DNA of 8,542 nt. Source: an uncultured Fidelibacterota bacterium. Lineage in GTDB: Bacteria > Fidelibacterota > Fidelibacteria > Fidelibacterales > Fidelibacteraceae. Where the stretch lies: NCBI GenBank assembly GCA_937862595.1, contig CALMFL010000110.1, positions 1-8,542 on the forward strand. Reading direction: 5' to 3'. The stretch's first letter is position 1. Each line of letters opens with the position of its first letter. This document shows positions 7,358-8,542 of the stretch, one piece after another. The notes under the pieces are model-generated. The model had not been told where the DNA came from, ran no database searches, and saw nothing but the letters and a program-made list of their open reading frames with translations. The translations under genes were made by a program, and so were the position numbers.

Positions 7358-7878
7358 TGGCATTCGATCAGCTCAGATTGCGGCTGTGGATGAACGCCCT
7401 GCGAAGAAAGGGGAAGGTCCTCACCTTCGCCCGCCCGGTAAGCGTGCAGGAACAGCTTGCCGGCATGAAAAAGGTCTGCATCTGCATGCCGCCGGACCAT
7501 AAGTATTTTTATGAAGCGCGTGCCTGCTTGCAGGAGATCCGTAAACCGCAGACGGAGATCCTGCTGGTGCTGAGCCACGACCTCGAGCTTCTTGCCGAAC
7601 ATCACGGCAAGACCGAGATCTATCCGCAGACCCTGAAAAAACCTTTCCCGCTCCGGGAGGATCAGGTGGCGAACATCCCGAAACGCTTCGATGTGGCGCT
7701 TGACCTTTCGCCCGAACCCACGCCCATGACCGCGTACATCACGGGCACGCGCGGAAAAAAACTCACCCTGGGCTTCAGCTCGGGTACACTCGATCCCTTC
7801 TATACCGCCCTGGTCGAAAAGGGAGAGGACTACCGCGCCTCGGTCATGACTCTGCTGGCGCTGGGCGGCCTTATATAA
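7357..7878 (+). CDS. Unrecognised 173-residue protein, glycosyltransferase-9-like or DUF6913-like fold suspected
   Basis: I do not recognise this gene with confidence. The ATG at 7357 is chosen because it overlaps the hslU stop by one base (TAATG), which suggests translational coupling; a longer reading from 7294 would run inside hslU. There is no signal peptide or transmembrane segment. The N-terminus is basic (RLRLW...LRRKGK). A beta strand 'KKVCICMPPD' is followed by a helix, then 'TEILLVLSHDLELLAEHH', then 'KRFDVALDLSPEPTPMTAYI', then 'GKKLTLGFSSGTLDPFYT', giving an alternating alpha/beta pattern. That order ('FDvalDLs...', 'kltlGFss') resembles the N-terminal half of ADP-heptose:LPS glycosyltransferases (GT9) and a short Bacteroidetes family (DUF6913) as I remember them. 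It is too short for a full GT-B enzyme and no catalytic site can be named. Codon use and GC look like its neighbours, so it appears native. Confidence 0.75.
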   Translation: MAFDQLRLRLWMNALRRKGKVLTFARPVSVQEQLAGMKKVCICMPPDHKYFYEARACLQEIRKPQTEILLVLSHDLELLAEHHGKTEIYPQTLKKPFPLREDQVANIPKRFDVALDLSPEPTPMTAYITGTRGKKLTLGFSSGTLDPFYTALVEKGEDYRASVMTLLALGGLI

Positions 7879-7955
7879 ACGTTGTCCGCACGCGATGAGG
7901 CGAAGGATGCTTTGACGCTGCCGATATTGCCGGGATCGTGCGGCCGGAAATGTGC

Positions 7956-7976
7956 GGAACGGTTGGTAACCGTTCC
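7956..7976. repeat. Perfect 9-bp stem, 3-base loop hairpin after the operon
   Basis: GGAACGGTT (7956-7964) and AACCGTTCC (7968-7976) are perfect reverse complements around the loop GGT. A competing stem GGTTGG (7961-7966) with CCAACC (7976-7981) overlaps it. It lies 77 bases after the last + strand stop and could end or protect the operon transcript. There is no run of T after it, so it is not a standard intrinsic terminator. It may instead be a dispersed palindromic repeat. The stretch 7879-7955 before it holds no gene; only a short inverted pair, CCGCACG (7886-7892) and CGTGCGG (7937-7943), is visible. Confidence 0.6.
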
Positions 7977-8026
7977 CAACCTTGCATTTAACATGATCTC
8001 CGGGGATAATTATTCCTTATACGAAC

Positions 8027-8241
8027 TGTCATCCTGAGCGGAGTACACCGCAGGTGGACGAAGTCGAAGGATCCCATGTATCTGAAGACGGGTTTGATAT
8101 GGATCACATAGAACAATTCAATCCTTAATGGGTTCTTTTAAATGACATTACGATCGATGATTGATAAACATGATGAATTTTGCTGAAAGGCAGGAATACA
8201 GGGGATCCCTCCGCCCAGACACTTCGGGGGTCGGGATGACA
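8027..8241. repeat. Imperfect inverted-repeat element of 215 bp with AT-rich core
   Basis: The left arm (8027-8075) starts TGTCATCCTGAGCGGAG and ends GAAGGATCCC. The right arm (8202-8241), read on the minus strand, starts TGTCATCCCGA and ends GGAGGGATCCC. So both arms share the outer 8-mer TGTCATCC and the inner GGATCCC, while the middles differ and are of unequal length (about 49 and 40 bases). The core between them (8076-8201) is clearly AT-richer than the rest of the window and has no open reading frame of note. No transposase and no obvious target duplication were found. The left-arm wording (TCATCCTGAGCG...GAAGTCGAAGGATC) is a pattern I associate with dispersed non-coding repeats in many environmental bacterial genomes. 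It may be a non-autonomous (MITE-like) element or a pair of independently acquired repeat units. Confidence 0.6.
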
Positions 8242-8257
8242 AATTGGGGGAATCGTA

Positions 8258-8304
8258 CGGGCGAATGGTTATCCGCATCCCGTCCGGGCGAATAGCGATT
8301 CGCC
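8258..8304. repeat. Tandem pair of GGGCGAAT hairpins
   Basis: CGGGCGAATGG (8258-8268) and CGGGCGAATAG (8285-8295) are direct copies with one difference, 27 bases apart. Each starts a small hairpin. The second is perfect: GGCGAAT (8287-8293), loop AGCG, ATTCGCC (8298-8304). The first is GCGAAT (8261-8266), loop GGTT, ATCCGC (8271-8276), with one mismatched pair. This looks like a short palindromic repeat unit present in two copies, one decayed. Function is unknown. Confidence 0.55.
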
Positions 8305-8322
8305 ACTACTATCTCACCAGCC

Positions 8323-8409
8323 TACGCCAAGGCTTCCAGCCTCCGCCTAAGCTACGGCATGGCACGGCGGCTGGCACGCGTCTCACGCCTGCCCTGCGTA
8401 GCCTTGGCG
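8323..8409. repeat. Inverted repeat around CGCCAAGGC / GCCTTGGCG with a nested stem
   Basis: CGCCAAGGC (8325-8333) is the reverse complement of GCCTTGGCG (8401-8409). Flanks extend the likeness imperfectly (TACGCCAAGGCTTC against GTAGCCTTGGCGAAG). Nested inside is CCAGCC (8336-8341) with GGCTGG (8369-8374), so the segment could fold into a larger branched structure. There is no coding potential. This type of 'GCCAAGGCTACG' wording is what I recall from dispersed intergenic repeats, but copy number cannot be judged from one window. Confidence 0.5.
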
Positions 8410-8417
8410 AAGCAGGG
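8392..8417 (-). terminator. CCCTGC/GCAGGG hairpin just downstream of the minus-strand gene
   Basis: CCCTGC (8392-8397) pairs perfectly with GCAGGG (8412-8417), with a partly paired interior (GCC 8401-8403 facing GGC 8406-8408). On the minus strand it begins about 9 bases after the stop codon of the gene ending at 8427, a position suitable for a transcript-ending or 3'-protecting hairpin. There is no following T-run on that strand, so intrinsic termination is doubtful, and the same bases also take part in the inverted repeat with 8325-8333. Confidence 0.35.
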
Positions 8418-8445
8418 TCTCACGTCTTACGTTTCACGACTCACG
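8418..8445. repeat. Four tandem copies of a degenerate 7-base repeat (TCTCACG-like)
   Basis: Four head-to-tail 7-mers are seen: TCTCACG (8418-8424), TCTTACG (8425-8431), TTTCACG (8432-8438) and ACTCACG (8439-8445). The last four bases are CACG or TACG in every copy and variation is limited to single positions. A further exact TCTCACG occurs at 8381-8387, on the other side of the CCCTGC hairpin. On the minus strand the unit reads CGTGARN. Copies 2 to 4 lie within the 3' end of the minus-strand gene and include its TAA stop (8427-8429). Confidence 0.8.
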
Positions 8446-8542
8446 CGCTGGATCTGGGCGATCTCCTGCGGGGTGAGCTTTTTCCACTTGCCGGGTGCAA
8501 GCTCGTTGGCGGAAATGCCGGCAAAGGAGTTGCGATGCAGGC
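8427..8542 (-). CDS. Probable RsuA/RluB-family pseudouridine synthase, C-terminal fragment (5' part outside window)
   Basis: On the minus strand a frame open to the right window edge (first full codon at 8540-8538) encodes 37 residues and ends at TAA (8429-8427). The tail 'LHRNSFAGISANELAPGKW' followed by 'KKLTPQEIAQIQ' matches the pattern that closes the RsuA-type catalytic domain, 'L.R...G...L..L..G.WR.LT..E', as seen in RsuA, RluB, RluE and RluF. Those enzymes convert a specific uridine in rRNA to pseudouridine. The catalytic Asp and the S4 RNA-binding domain would lie upstream and are not in the window, so the exact member cannot be named. The last five residues (VSRET) and the stop codon are encoded by a 7-base tandem repeat. 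The gene faces the + strand operon tail to tail. Confidence 0.65.
   Translation of the reverse strand, partial: LHRNSFAGISANELAPGKWKKLTPQEIAQIQRVSRET

Noticed and set aside
8027..8241. Insertion sequence
   Set aside because: There is no transposase frame inside and no clear target duplication, so only a MITE-like or dispersed repeat call is justified.
8027..8445. CRISPR array in the repeat-rich spacer
   Set aside because: The repeats are of different kinds and lengths, with no regular repeat-spacer pattern and no cas genes nearby.

Overview
The window (8542 bases) shows a dense, co-directional run of bacterial housekeeping genes on the + strand from base 3 to 7878. A gene-free spacer of about 550 bases packed with palindromes and short repeats follows. 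At the right edge is the 3' end of a minus-strand gene. No phage, plasmid, insertion-sequence transposase, CRISPR array, tRNA or rRNA is visible.

The organism is almost certainly a Gram-negative (didermic) bacterium. The cluster encodes a Kdo-8-phosphate phosphatase (kdsC), two lipopolysaccharide-transport components (lptC, lptB) and sigma-54 (rpoN) in the order familiar from many Gram-negative genomes. The moderately high GC content, an LptC-like protein made as a lipoprotein, HslVU, and a spacer with 'TGTCATCCTGAGCG...GAAGGATC'-type repeats together suggest a lineage of the FCB group or a neighbouring candidate phylum. That placement is an inference without a search and should be held loosely.

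Layout: (1) the 3' end of a PepD-like M20 dipeptidase; (2) gatC, a subunit of the tRNA-dependent amidotransferase; (3) pyrG, CTP synthase, whose stop overlaps the start of (4) kdsC; (5) an LptC-like lipoprotein; (6) a 112-base gap with a plausible internal promoter, then (7) lptB and (8) rpoN; (9) hslV and (10) hslU, overlapping by 4 bases; (11) an unrecognised 173-residue protein that overlaps hslU by one base; (12) the repeat-rich spacer 7879-8426; (13) the C-terminus of a probable RsuA-family pseudouridine synthase on the minus strand, convergent with the operon.

Functionally, PyrG supplies the CTP that KdsB needs to activate Kdo, KdsC releases free Kdo, and LptC/LptB belong to the machine that moves finished LPS outward. 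RpoN and HslVU add a transcription regulator and an ATP-dependent protease. The gene part of the window is ordinary. The notable points are the absence of lptA (and of kdsA/kdsD) from an otherwise recognisable cluster, the lipoprotein form of LptC, the unknown gene coupled to hslU, and the spacer, where several different repeat types lie side by side. One of these, a 7-base tandem repeat, runs into the end of the convergent gene and supplies its stop codon. I do not see a convincing new biological system here.
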